A stretch of DNA of 64,000 nt from contig JAFGUB010000032.1 of the NCBI GenBank assembly GCA_016938735.1, forward strand, positions 1-64,000, read 5' to 3'. Shown piece after piece: positions 1 through 7,488 of this stretch (position 1 is the stretch's first letter; each line of letters opens with the position of its first letter). The position numbers were made by a program, and so were the translations under genes. The notes under the pieces are model-generated. The model did not search any database. It saw only the letters and a program-made list of their open reading frames with translations, and was not told the origin of the DNA. The DNA is from Campylobacterales bacterium. Lineage in GTDB: Bacteria; Campylobacterota; Campylobacteria; Campylobacterales; Sulfurimonadaceae.

Positions 1-2
1 AA

Positions 3-83
3 AAGCTGGAAAAGCTTATGAAGCTGATTCATTCGTTGCGTGATACGCTGAATAAGAGGAGGTTGGGTTTTGTCGTGGAGTGA
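3..83 (+). CDS. C-terminal end of an unidentified protein (partial)
   Basis: An open frame enters from the left edge and ends at TGA 81-83. The visible tail is 26 residues and basic (KLEKLMKLIHSLRDTLNKRR then LGFVVE). The base composition is more balanced than that of the following AT-rich stretch. The other two forward frames close early, so this is the likeliest end of an upstream gene. Too little is visible to name a family; the neighbouring genes suggest a surface-glycan locus. Confidence 0.4.
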   Translation, partial: KLEKLMKLIHSLRDTLNKRRLGFVVE

Positions 84-247
84 GATGATTTTTATATTTT
101 AATAGCTGTTCGAAGCTTTCATTATTGGATCCATTTTCTACTACATAAATAGTACATTCATGAATCCAAATTTAACTCAATAAGGAATTAATTAGAGCAA
201 TAGTTTCAAAATAATTTATATAATTTAAAATTACGAATCCTATCATC
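84..247. other. AT-rich spacer, no gene seen
   Basis: This spacer between the leftmost partial gene and the methyltransferase is strongly AT-rich. I see no convincing reading frame, RNA gene or strong terminator hairpin in it. Confidence 0.5.
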
Positions 248-913
248 TTAAATCTCTTTTCTTGATAAGGTAAAGTATTGCCCTGTTAAAAACTCTTCGA
301 ATTTTCTACATGTGAGCTTATTAAAGACTTTACTTTTTTTTCCAATGATATCAATATTGCTAATATTATTAATCACTGTATACCCATTTTTTTGAAAAAG
401 CTCTTCTATGTTTTTTTTACAAAAAAATCGCAGATGTGTTTCGTCGAGTATTCCATGTGTTGTATATCTGAAATCCCCATCTATACAAATCTTCTTTAAA
501 TTACTCCATGCTCTAAAATTTGGAATACTACTAATGATAATACCACCATTTTTCAGATATTTTTTTAATTTTTTTAAAACTTCTGCGGGATTGATTAAGT
601 GTTCGAGTACATCCGCACAAATAATTATGTCAAATTGTTCTGGTTCAAACTCAAGATTTAAATCTTCAATATTGCCAAAAATAAAAGCATCAAATTGATT
701 GATGTCATCTACTACATTTTGCCTATAGGTTAACTCGATACCATATATGTGATCGGCATAACCATGCTCTTTTGCATAGCGTAAAGTCTCTCCGCTTCCT
801 GCACCCACTTCAAGTATTGATCCATGACGTAAATGATCGGGTATTAATTCGAGCAACTCCCTTCTAATATTCAAAAAATAGCCTTCTTCTTTAGCTTGAT
901 ATTGATTTTGCAC
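248..913 (-). CDS. Class I SAM-dependent methyltransferase
   Basis: A 221-residue protein with a Rossmann methyltransferase core. The SAM-binding glycine-rich motif ILEVGAGSGET lies near residues 34-44 and a motif-IV-like FDIIICADVLEHL near residue 95. Proteins of this Methyltransf_11/23 style often modify sugars or lipids in surface polysaccharide clusters, which fits the flippase, EPS-type regulator and asparagine synthase that follow. The start is GTG at 913, preceded by an AAAGG ribosome site about 10 bases upstream. The gene is far richer in A and T than the genes beyond 1 kb, a pattern common for exchanged glycan genes. The substrate cannot be told from the sequence. Confidence 0.8.
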   Translation of the reverse strand: MQNQYQAKEEGYFLNIRRELLELIPDHLRHGSILEVGAGSGETLRYAKEHGYADHIYGIELTYRQNVVDDINQFDAFIFGNIEDLNLEFEPEQFDIIICADVLEHLINPAEVLKKLKKYLKNGGIIISSIPNFRAWSNLKKICIDGDFRYTTHGILDETHLRFFCKKNIEELFQKNGYTVINNISNIDIIGKKSKVFNKLTCRKFEEFLTGQYFTLSRKEI

Positions 914-1004
914 AACTTTTGCCTTTTGATTAAATTTTTAAATATTTTGTAGTAAATAATAAGAATTTTCTCTTATAAATGGAGTAATAGACGTATTTGA
1001 GATT

Positions 1005-2684
1005 TTACAGAAAAATAGTCCGTTCACACCCCTCGATTGTACTCAACCGATGCGCAATAACAATCAAAGTTTTACCTGCACAAATTTTATAAATCTCCTC
1101 CATAATCCTCGCCTCCGTTTCTCCATCAAGCGCACTCGTCGCTTCATCGAGCACCAAAATCTCAGGATCAGGATAGAGCGCGCGGGCAATGGCGATGCGT
1201 TGACGTTGACCGCCGCTAAGGTTGATGCCTCCTTCGCCCACGCGGGTGTGAATGCCGTCATGGTGACGCTCTAGCACTTCGAGCATTTGCGCCTTGTCCA
1301 AAACACTACGCACCCGTTCTTCGTCTATCATTTCATCAAAAGCCACATTTTGCGCTATGGTTCCTTCAAAAAGGTAGATATTCTGCGGAATGTAGCCGAT
1401 TTTTTGTCTCCATGCGCGGATATTTTCATCACACAGCGCCACGCCGTCAATGAGAATGGAGGCGTTTTGCGGACGATAGAGCCCCATGATCAGATCGGCT
1501 AGGGTCGATTTACCGCTGCCGCTCTCGCCCACCAAGGCGATATGCTCGCCTTTGCGAATGGTAAATGAAACATCCTTGATGACAGGTCTTCCGCTTTGGT
1601 AGGCGAAGCTCACATGCTCGAGGGTGATCGATTCTTTAAAGGCGATCGGCGTTACATGTAAGGGCTCGTTTTCATACATCAAATCGTTGTGAATGATCTC
1701 TAGTGAGCGGTAGTTGAAGAGAATCTGATGGTAGCTGTTGATGATACGGTTGGCCGAGGGCATGAGGCGGTAGAGCCCCAAAATAAACATCGACAGAAAC
1801 GCTAGCGCCGAGCTGATATCCTGCTCGTACTTCCAGACCAGATAGACCACCATAAACGCAATCAGTGAAAAACCCGCCGCTTCAAGCATCAGACGCGGCG
1901 CGTGCGAGAGGGCTTCGTTACTGATATTGGCTTTGGCGTACCCATAGCTCGCCTCTTTGAAGCGCTCCAAAACGGTTTTGTCGTTGCCGCGCAGCTTCAT
2001 CAGCTTGAAGTTGCCCAGCGTTGCGGTGATGACCTCGAAAAAGCGTTTTTGGTGCACCTCCCGACTTGCTCCGGCGTGTTTGAAACGCTTGGAGAGCCCA
2101 AAAACGACGATTCCGGCATTGAGCAAAAGCAGCACTGTCAACAGCAGGGTGATTTTGGCGTTGATATAGAGCATCATGGCGTAGATCAAGATGGCGACGA
2201 ACACTTCGCTGATCATAAAGAGCAGCGCAGAGATCAAAGTAGTGAGGTTGCGCGCCTCTTGTGTAATGGTTTTGGTCAGATCACCGCTGTTTCGGGTGAT
2301 GAATTCGCGATAAGGCAGACCGAGATAGTTTTCAAAAAGTCGATACGCCAGCAGGTGGTAGCGCCCTTGGGCAAAACGGGCAAGCAGATAGAAGTAGATA
2401 AAGTTGATGCCGCTGCGCAACAGATAAAAGAGGATCAGTGCGACCCCAAAACTGATCACGAAATGATTGGGTTGCGTAAAGCCGAGTGCCGTGTAGATGG
2501 TGTGAAAATAGGGATTGGTTTGAATCAGATCGAAATCCCCCGCAACCGCGATAAAGGGCATAATGATAGAGACCCCGATTGTCTCGATAAGCGAGATGAA
2601 AATGGAGAAGAGCAACAAGCCACCCAAAAATTGCCGATCCCGCCGCGAGAGCAGCGCCGCGATGCGCCTTACGAAGGTGCTCAT
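1005..2684 (-). CDS. PglK-like ABC flippase for lipid-linked glycans
   Basis: A 559-residue ABC exporter half-transporter with membrane and ATPase domains fused. About six membrane spans fill residues 20-320, opening with the ETIGVSIIMPFIAV stretch (about 34-47) that resembles the PglK/WlaB flippases of Campylobacter N-glycosylation. The nucleotide-binding domain shows Walker A GESGSGKST (386-394), signature LSGGQ (489-493) and Walker B with DEATSALD (about 513-520). The expected role is ATP-driven flipping of an undecaprenyl-linked oligosaccharide across the inner membrane. Its 3 prime neighbour is the methyltransferase, and its start overlaps the MarR-type regulator by 4 bases, so the two are probably co-transcribed. 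The palindrome TTACATGTAA at 1652 encodes part of it. Confidence 0.85.
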   Translation of the reverse strand: MSTFVRRIAALLSRRDRQFLGGLLLFSIFISLIETIGVSIIMPFIAVAGDFDLIQTNPYFHTIYTALGFTQPNHFVISFGVALILFYLLRSGINFIYFYLLARFAQGRYHLLAYRLFENYLGLPYREFITRNSGDLTKTITQEARNLTTLISALLFMISEVFVAILIYAMMLYINAKITLLLTVLLLLNAGIVVFGLSKRFKHAGASREVHQKRFFEVITATLGNFKLMKLRGNDKTVLERFKEASYGYAKANISNEALSHAPRLMLEAAGFSLIAFMVVYLVWKYEQDISSALAFLSMFILGLYRLMPSANRIINSYHQILFNYRSLEIIHNDLMYENEPLHVTPIAFKESITLEHVSFAYQSGRPVIKDVSFTIRKGEHIALVGESGSGKSTLADLIMGLYRPQNASILIDGVALCDENIRAWRQKIGYIPQNIYLFEGTIAQNVAFDEMIDEERVRSVLDKAQMLEVLERHHDGIHTRVGEGGINLSGGQRQRIAIARALYPDPEILVLDEATSALDGETEARIMEEIYKICAGKTLIVIAHRLSTIEGCERTIFL

Positions 2685-3013
2685 AAGAGACCCTCTTTTT
2701 TGATGCGCTCCTGATCCTCTTGCAAAGAGCGCTGCAGCGCCTCATACTCCGATTTTTTGATTTTGATATACGCTTCGGTCAGCGCGATCTTCTCGCGGAT
2801 GCCTTCACCGGTGAGGAGGTAGCGGTACCCTTTTTTGTTCTCCGATTTCACAAAATTCTCCATCTTCACCAGCCCTTTGGCGATGAGGGCTTTGAGGATG
2901 TAGTTGACCTTGCCGACGCTGTAGCCCACTTCGTCGGCGAGGCTCTGTTGGGAGTGGTGCGCTTCGACGTTTTGGAGTACATGTAAGACATCAAAAGGGT
3001 CGGTGTTTTTCAA
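2681..3013 (-). CDS. MarR-type EPS-associated transcriptional regulator
   Basis: A short winged-helix protein. The helix-turn-helix core reads SLADEVGYSVGKVNYILKAL, then LIAKGLVKMENF, matching the MarR-family regulators found with exopolysaccharide clusters; a charged helical tail follows. I prefer the TTG at 3013 (110 residues): it has AAGGAA about 9 bases upstream and gives an N-terminus like the family (KNTDPFDVLHVLQ). An in-frame ATG at 3079 would add 22 residues and leave only 17 bases to the divergent gene. A TATATC box lies suitably upstream of the TTG. It overlaps the flippase start by 4 bases, so it probably controls or co-varies with the glycan genes. Confidence 0.75.
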   Translation of the reverse strand: MKNTDPFDVLHVLQNVEAHHSQQSLADEVGYSVGKVNYILKALIAKGLVKMENFVKSENKKGYRYLLTGEGIREKIALTEAYIKIKKSEYEALQRSLQEDQERIKKEGLL

Positions 3014-3084
3014 GTGCGCTATTCCTTGTTCATTCAGTGAGTGAATGATATAGCGCAAACGGTAAACGGCCCAAATCATTTGGC

Positions 3085-3090
3085 TACAAT
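3085..3090 (+). promoter_or_regulatory. -10 box (TACAAT) of the small secreted protein gene
   Basis: An extended -10 (TGGC then TACAAT) lies only 6 bases before the ATG at 3097, with no ribosome-binding purine tract between. Transcription would start at or next to the start codon, implying a leaderless or nearly leaderless message. Confidence 0.45.
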
Positions 3091-3096
3091 TGCGTT

Positions 3097-3321
3097 ATGA
3101 AAATACTCTGCTTCCTTTTACCCCTGACCCTTGCGGCCCAGCAAGCGCCGCAGTATCTCTTCGCTTTTGATCCCGATCGCCACAGTGCCTGCGAGCAGGC
3201 CAAAGCACAGCTTAAAGCGCTTGAATATGTCACAGATCAGAGCGGCTGCGCGTGCGAAAAGGTCGATTTTGATGGTTGGCGCTGCGTTATTCGCTATGAG
3301 ACCAACGCCTCCAAACCCTAA
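3097..3321 (+). CDS. Small exported cysteine-containing protein, unknown function
   Basis: A 74-residue protein with a short hydrophobic signal sequence (MKILCFLLPLTLAAQQA) and a mature part with four cysteines (near residues 28, 48, 50 and 60), which suggests periplasmic disulfides. No family was recognised. Its stop TAA (3319-3321) abuts the asparagine synthase ATG at 3322 with no spacer, so the two are probably translationally coupled. It has a -10 box but no ribosome site, see 3085. The signal peptide and tight coupling argue for a real gene; the function is unknown. Confidence 0.6.
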   Translation: MKILCFLLPLTLAAQQAPQYLFAFDPDRHSACEQAKAQLKALEYVTDQSGCACEKVDFDGWRCVIRYETNASKP

Positions 3322-5106
3322 ATGTGCGCCCTTTTTGGCATTATCGGTCGCTATGATCCGGCGCAGGCACGCAGCGCCCTCTCTTTGCTGCACCATCGCG
3401 GGCCGGATGGGTGCGCGATCATTGAGCGTGAGGGGCTATTTTTTGCCCACCATCGACTCGCCATTGCCTACACCTCCGCGCCGCAACCGCATCTTTATGA
3501 CGGGCTATTGATCGCCTTCAACGGCGAAATCTACAACCACCGCGACCTTGGCATAGAGCTAGGTCATGAGGGCGCGAGCGAAATAGCGCTTCTGGCTTTG
3601 GCCTATCGGCGCTGGGGGGATGACTTTGTGGCGCATCTGCGCGGGATGTTTGCCATCGCACTGGTGGACAACGGCGTCTTAAAGCTCTGGCGCGACCGGC
3701 TGGGCAAGAAGCCGCTTTTTTATCTTCAGGGCAAAGACTTTTTCGCTTTCGCTTCCGAGATCAAGGCGCTGCGACCGCTGCTCTTACATGTAAGGATGAA
3801 TGAAGAGGCGCTGCTGGGCTATTTGGGCTATCTCGCCCCCACGCCGCCGCACACTTTTTATGAGGGGATCGGCAAGCTTGAATCGGGTTTTACGGCGCGC
3901 TACGGTGCTGAGGGTTTTACATGTAAGCCCTATTACGACCTCTTACATGTAAAGCCTTGCGCCATCACGGATGAAGCAGAGGCGACGAAGCGGCTGCATG
4001 ATGCTCTGTACACATCACTCGCTTTGCGGCTTGAATCCGCCGCGCCAATGGCCGCGCTGCTCTCTGGGGGCATCGACAGTGCGCTACTCATCGCCATGGC
4101 CAAAGCGCAGGGGCGGGAGCTTGAGGCGTATACGCTGGGATACGAGGGCTTTTCAAGCTACGACGAACGCGCCGCCGCCAAAGAGAGCGCGGCTTTTTTA
4201 GGGGTGCGCCATCATGAGCGCGTGATCACTCAAGAGGAGTTTATGCAGGCGTGCGATGCGGTCTTTGCGGCACTCGATGAGCCGCTCAATGATCCCGCGA
4301 GCGTGCCGCTGTATCTGATGTTTGAGCAGATTGCGCGCGATGGGGTGCGGGTGGTGCACAGCGGGGAGGGGAGCGATGAGCTCTTTTTGGGGTACCGACA
4401 GTACTTTGAGTATCTTGACATTGAAGAGGCCGCCAAGCTGCAGCACAAAAATTGGCTCAAAAAGTACTTTCGCGCCCACTTCTCGATGAACCGCGAGTGG
4501 GAGTGGTATAAGCGGGTTTTTGAAGGTTCTTTGCTCTTTCGCAGCAGCGGCGAGAAGTTTACCGATCTGCAAAAAAATGCCCTTTTGAAGCGTAGCGTGG
4601 CTGATAACGACGGCTTGCGCTATCTCGCACCGTGGCGTGCGCATTTCGAATCTTGCGGGCGCGATGATCCGGCCGATTGGTACACTTATGTTGATCTCAA
4701 ACAGTTTCAAGCCGAGCACTTTTTGGTCAAGCTTGACCGTGTCTCCATGGCCCACTCCATCGAATCGCGCACCCCGTTTTTGGATCATTATCTAGCCGAG
4801 ACGGTGATGGCGTGCGCCCCCGCACTGCGACGCGCCGGGCGTAAGGAGCTGCTCAAAAAGGTTGCCGCCCCTTATCTCAACGAGGCCATTCTTGCACGCA
4901 AGAAAAAGGGATTTTCCAACCCCTATATGGAGTGGTTGATCGCTTCAGGCGAGTTGGAGCGGATCGTGCATGTAAACAAAAAGACGGGACTTTTTCATGA
5001 AGCGGTGCTGCGCGAATACATCGAACGCGCCAAAGCGGGGCGTTTCAAGCAGCATGTGTGGGGACTGTATGTGCTCTCGCGCTGGATGGAGCGGGAGCTA
5101 ATCTAG
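3322..5106 (+). CDS. asnB: Asparagine synthase (glutamine-hydrolysing)
   Basis: A 594-residue AsnB-family enzyme making asparagine from aspartate, glutamine and ATP. Cys2 directly after Met is the class II glutaminase nucleophile (MCALFGIIG), followed by HHRGPDG and the FNGEIYNH substrate pocket (about 66-73). The synthetase half carries the PP-loop SGGIDS at 248-253. Length is typical for the family. Paralogues in glycan clusters can amidate sugars or lipid carriers instead, and the flippase next door makes that possible here. Three palindromes TTACATGTAA (3784, 3917, 3943) lie within it, the densest cluster in the window. Its last 9 bases overlap the convergent GAF gene. Confidence 0.92.
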   Translation: MCALFGIIGRYDPAQARSALSLLHHRGPDGCAIIEREGLFFAHHRLAIAYTSAPQPHLYDGLLIAFNGEIYNHRDLGIELGHEGASEIALLALAYRRWGDDFVAHLRGMFAIALVDNGVLKLWRDRLGKKPLFYLQGKDFFAFASEIKALRPLLLHVRMNEEALLGYLGYLAPTPPHTFYEGIGKLESGFTARYGAEGFTCKPYYDLLHVKPCAITDEAEATKRLHDALYTSLALRLESAAPMAALLSGGIDSALLIAMAKAQGRELEAYTLGYEGFSSYDERAAAKESAAFLGVRHHERVITQEEFMQACDAVFAALDEPLNDPASVPLYLMFEQIARDGVRVVHSGEGSDELFLGYRQYFEYLDIEEAAKLQHKNWLKKYFRAHFSMNREWEWYKRVFEGSLLFRSSGEKFTDLQKNALLKRSVADNDGLRYLAPWRAHFESCGRDDPADWYTYVDLKQFQAEHFLVKLDRVSMAHSIESRTPFLDHYLAETVMACAPALRRAGRKELLKKVAAPYLNEAILARKKKGFSNPYMEWLIASGELERIVHVNKKTGLFHEAVLREYIERAKAGRFKQHVWGLYVLSRWMERELI

Positions 5107-5589
5107 TTTGAGGGCGAGTTCGAGCATTCCGCTGACGTAGTTGGCCAAAAAGGTGAGCAGCTGCTTGTCTTGCTGGGTGAAACCCCCTTCGCCGCGCTTG
5201 TTGAGTAGCTGCATCACGCCGATGACGCTACGGTCGCTGCCGAAGATCGGCATGGTGATGAGGTTTTTGGTCTCAAAACCGCTTTGTTGGTCGATGGCGG
5301 CGAGAAAGTCGGGGTGTTGGTAGGGGTCATTGACCAGTTGGGCTTGCGCACTGCGGTAGGTCAGCCCCGCGATGCCTGAACCTAGACTGATGGCAATGCG
5401 TCCCACGCCGTTACTGACCCGAGTCCAGAGCATTCCGTTGGGTTCGTCGATGATGTAGATGGAGCAGCGCTCCGCGCGCAACAGCATCTTGGCTTCATTG
5501 GCGATGGCAATGAGCATCTCGCTAAGCTCTTTGCTTTGGGAAAGCTGCTTGCCAAAGGCGGCAATTTGCTCAAATGCTTCGGGGCTCAT
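5098..5589 (-). CDS. GAF-domain protein (downstream copy)
   Basis: A 163-residue protein that is essentially a single GAF domain (about residues 20-160), with no attached kinase, cyclase or DNA-binding domain. Landmarks are AERCSIYIID, GSGIAG and GVMQLLNK. It is clearly homologous to the upstream neighbour along its whole length, with shared blocks AERCS, NDPY..PDFL and IGVMQLLNK, indicating tandem duplication. It begins 2 bases after the neighbour's stop. Single GAF proteins commonly bind small ligands or act as input partners for signalling enzymes; no ligand can be inferred. Confidence 0.8.
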   Translation of the reverse strand: MSPEAFEQIAAFGKQLSQSKELSEMLIAIANEAKMLLRAERCSIYIIDEPNGMLWTRVSNGVGRIAISLGSGIAGLTYRSAQAQLVNDPYQHPDFLAAIDQQSGFETKNLITMPIFGSDRSVIGVMQLLNKRGEGGFTQQDKQLLTFLANYVSGMLELALKLD

Positions 5590-5591
5590 CT

Positions 5592-6098
5592 TCAGATGCC
5601 TGCGATACTATCGCCGCCCTCTTGTAAAAAGGTGGAGAGCTCCAGATAGCCGCTGACGTAGTGGGCGAAAAAGACCATCAGCCGGACATCTTTCTCCTCG
5701 AAGCCGTCAGGTTTATTGAGTAGCTGCATCACCCCGATAATACGGTGGGTGGAAGCGAAGATCGGTATCGAAGCGACATTTTGTGTCACGAATCCGGTCT
5801 GCTCGTCCACGCTTTGCAGAAAATCGGGATTGGTGTAGGGGTCGTTCTCGACGATGCTGCGGCCTTCGCGCACGCTCTTACCGGCAAGGCCCTGATCGAT
5901 ACCGATGGAAATGCGTTCTACGCCGTCGGCCATCGTGGTCCAGAGTTTGCGGTTTTTGGTGTCGAAGATATAGAGCGAACAGCGCTCCGCACCTACAAGC
6001 TCTTTGGCATAAGATGAGATGAGCGGCAGCGCCTCTTCAATGGCGCTGTGCTGGAGGAGTTCACGACCGAATGCGGCCAGTTTGAGATGCGGGTTCAT
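5592..6098 (-). CDS. GAF-domain protein (upstream copy)
   Basis: A 168-residue stand-alone GAF domain and paralogue of the gene that follows it. Shared signatures are AERCSLYIFD, GLAGKSVREG, NDPYTNPDFL and IGVMQLLNK. It differs at the C-terminus, which has an acidic/glycine tail (QEGGDSIAGI). Only 12 bases separate it from the DUF465 gene upstream (start 6347, stop 6111), so all three are likely co-transcribed. The partner output protein is not obvious nearby. Confidence 0.8.
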   Translation of the reverse strand: MNPHLKLAAFGRELLQHSAIEEALPLISSYAKELVGAERCSLYIFDTKNRKLWTTMADGVERISIGIDQGLAGKSVREGRSIVENDPYTNPDFLQSVDEQTGFVTQNVASIPIFASTHRIIGVMQLLNKPDGFEEKDVRLMVFFAHYVSGYLELSTFLQEGGDSIAGI

Positions 6099-6110
6099 GG
6101 CAGATCCGTA

Positions 6111-6347
6111 TTAGAGATTGTTGGCTTTTTTGTAAGCGACAATCATGGTGTAAGCTTCGTCTTTGAGGCGCAGCTTCTCTTTTTTGAGCTTTTCGATCTC
6201 CAGCATTGTCAGGGGGATTTTGCCCTGTTCTGCGGCGATGATCTGATCGTCAAGTTCGTTGTGCTTGTCAAAAATTTTTAGAAAGTGGGCGTTGGCTGCC
6301 TCGTTGGCTTTCATATGGGAGATGATATCGCGGTATTCATGAAGCAT
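6111..6347 (-). CDS. DUF465 (YdcH-like) small coiled-coil protein
   Basis: A 78-residue, highly charged, all-helical protein matching the DUF465/YdcH pattern: an N-terminal helix ending near FDKHNELDDQI, then a Lys/Glu-rich second helix with LEIEKLKKEKLRLKDE. Members are small cytosolic proteins of unknown role. It lies upstream of the two GAF genes on the same strand. Confidence 0.8.
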   Translation of the reverse strand: MLHEYRDIISHMKANEAANAHFLKIFDKHNELDDQIIAAEQGKIPLTMLEIEKLKKEKLRLKDEAYTMIVAYKKANNL

Positions 6348-6400
6348 GTAAATCCTTTGTTGGTTGGAGTAGGGAATTATCCTAACACTACTTCGCTTTA

Positions 6401-6961
6401 TTATCGCAAAATCCGCGGCAGGGTGATCCCCTCTTGGCCGTGGTATTTACCGTTTTTATCTTTGTAGCTGGTTTCGCACATCTCATCCCCTTCAAAGAAG
6501 AGCACTTGGGCGATTCCCTCGTTGGCGTAGATTTTGGCCGGCAGCGGCGTGGTGTTGGAGATTTCAATGGTGATGTGGCCTTCAAATTCCGGCTCAAAAG
6601 GGGTGACGTTCACGATGATGCCGCAGCGCGCGTAGGTGCTTTTACCCAAGCAGATCGCCAAAACATTACGGGGGATTTTAAAGTACTCGATGGTCCGTGC
6701 CAGCGCAAAAGAGTTGGGCGGTACGATACAGACCTCACCCCGAAAATCGACCACGTTGGCATCATCGAACTGTTTGGGATCGACGACAGTGGAGTTGAGG
6801 TTGGTGAAAATCTTGAATTCATCGCTAACGCGAATGTCGTAACCGTACGAGCTGAGGCCGTAGCTGACGACGCCCTTGCCCACCTGATCTTCGCAAAAAG
6901 GGACGATCATCGCCTCTTTGAGTGCCTTTGTCCGAATCCAACTGTCTGCTTTGAGCCCCAT
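6401..6961 (-). CDS. dcd: dCTP deaminase
   Basis: A 186-residue enzyme converting dCTP to dUTP in thymidylate supply. Family hallmarks are the N-terminal [13 protein letters not shown], the phosphate-binding block [11 protein letters not shown] (near residue 115) and [18 protein letters not shown], containing the catalytic Glu region. Length is standard for bacterial trimeric Dcd. It is divergent from accB, sharing a 72-base intergenic region with a symmetrical -10-like element. Confidence 0.93.
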   Translation of the reverse strand: MGLKADSWIRTKALKEAMIVPFCEDQVGKGVVSYGLSSYGYDIRVSDEFKIFTNLNSTVVDPKQFDDANVVDFRGEVCIVPPNSFALARTIEYFKIPRNVLAICLGKSTYARCGIIVNVTPFEPEFEGHITIEISNTTPLPAKIYANEGIAQVLFFEGDEMCETSYKDKNGKYHGQEGITLPRILR

Positions 6962-6988
6962 GACTACCCTTATAGTTCAATAATATTA

Positions 6989-7001
6989 TGCTATTATAGC
7001 A
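6989..7001. promoter_or_regulatory. Symmetrical -10-like element between dcd and accB
   Basis: TGCTAT-T-ATAGCA is a perfect inverted repeat centred between the divergent dcd and accB genes. Read on either strand it contains a -10-like TATTAT/TATAAT core, so it may serve both directions. Confidence 0.4.
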
Positions 7002-7033
7002 CACTTTATTTAAGCTGTTTTTTAGGAGAGGGC

Positions 7034-7486
7034 ATGGATTTTAAACAAATCAAAGAGCTGATGCGCGAGTTTGACAAGAGCGGGCTGTCGGCCATGAAGA
7101 TCAAAAAAGACGATGTGTCGCTGGAGCTGGAGAAGGCGGTATCGGTCGTTGCCGCACCCGTACATGTAACCGCGTCCGCCCCTGTGGCTTCGCCTGTTGC
7201 CGCATCGGCAGCCTCTGCGCAGCCTACGGCTCCCGTAGCGGTGGCGGGCGATATGATCCGCTCTCCGATGGTGGGAACGTTTTATGGCTCACCGTCTCCC
7301 GAGTCGGCTCCGTTTGTCAAGGTGGGTGATCGTGTGAAAAAGGGTCAGGTCGTGGCGATTCTTGAGGCGATGAAGATTATGAACGAACTTGAGGCGGAGT
7401 TTGACTGCAAGGTGCTTGACGTGCTGGTCAAAGACGGTCAGCCCGTTGAGTTTGATATGCCTCTGTTTGTTGTGGAGAAGCTGTAG
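7034..7486 (+). CDS. accB: Biotin carboxyl carrier protein of acetyl-CoA carboxylase
   Basis: A 150-residue biotin carrier. An N-terminal helical region (MDFKQIKELMREF) is followed by an Ala/Pro/Val-rich flexible linker (about 40-75) and a C-terminal biotinyl domain with the biotinylation motif EAMKIM; the target is Lys114. The ATG at 7034 is preceded by AGGAGAGG. The open frame extends upstream across the dcd region but that part is antisense to dcd and is not coding. Two bases separate it from accC, so the two form an operon for the first step of fatty acid synthesis. Confidence 0.93.
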   Translation: MDFKQIKELMREFDKSGLSAMKIKKDDVSLELEKAVSVVAAPVHVTASAPVASPVAASAASAQPTAPVAVAGDMIRSPMVGTFYGSPSPESAPFVKVGDRVKKGQVVAILEAMKIMNELEAEFDCKVLDVLVKDGQPVEFDMPLFVVEKL

Positions 7487-7488
7487 GT

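Noticed and set aside
1902-2714. Long open frame opposite the PglK-like flippase
   Set aside because: It is the shadow of the transporter, which has clear domain motifs; the opposite-frame protein is a compositionally biased string with no domain.
6434-7033. Upstream extension of the accB frame
   Set aside because: The extension is exactly antisense to dcd, and the accB ATG at 7034 has a good ribosome site and the known N-terminus.
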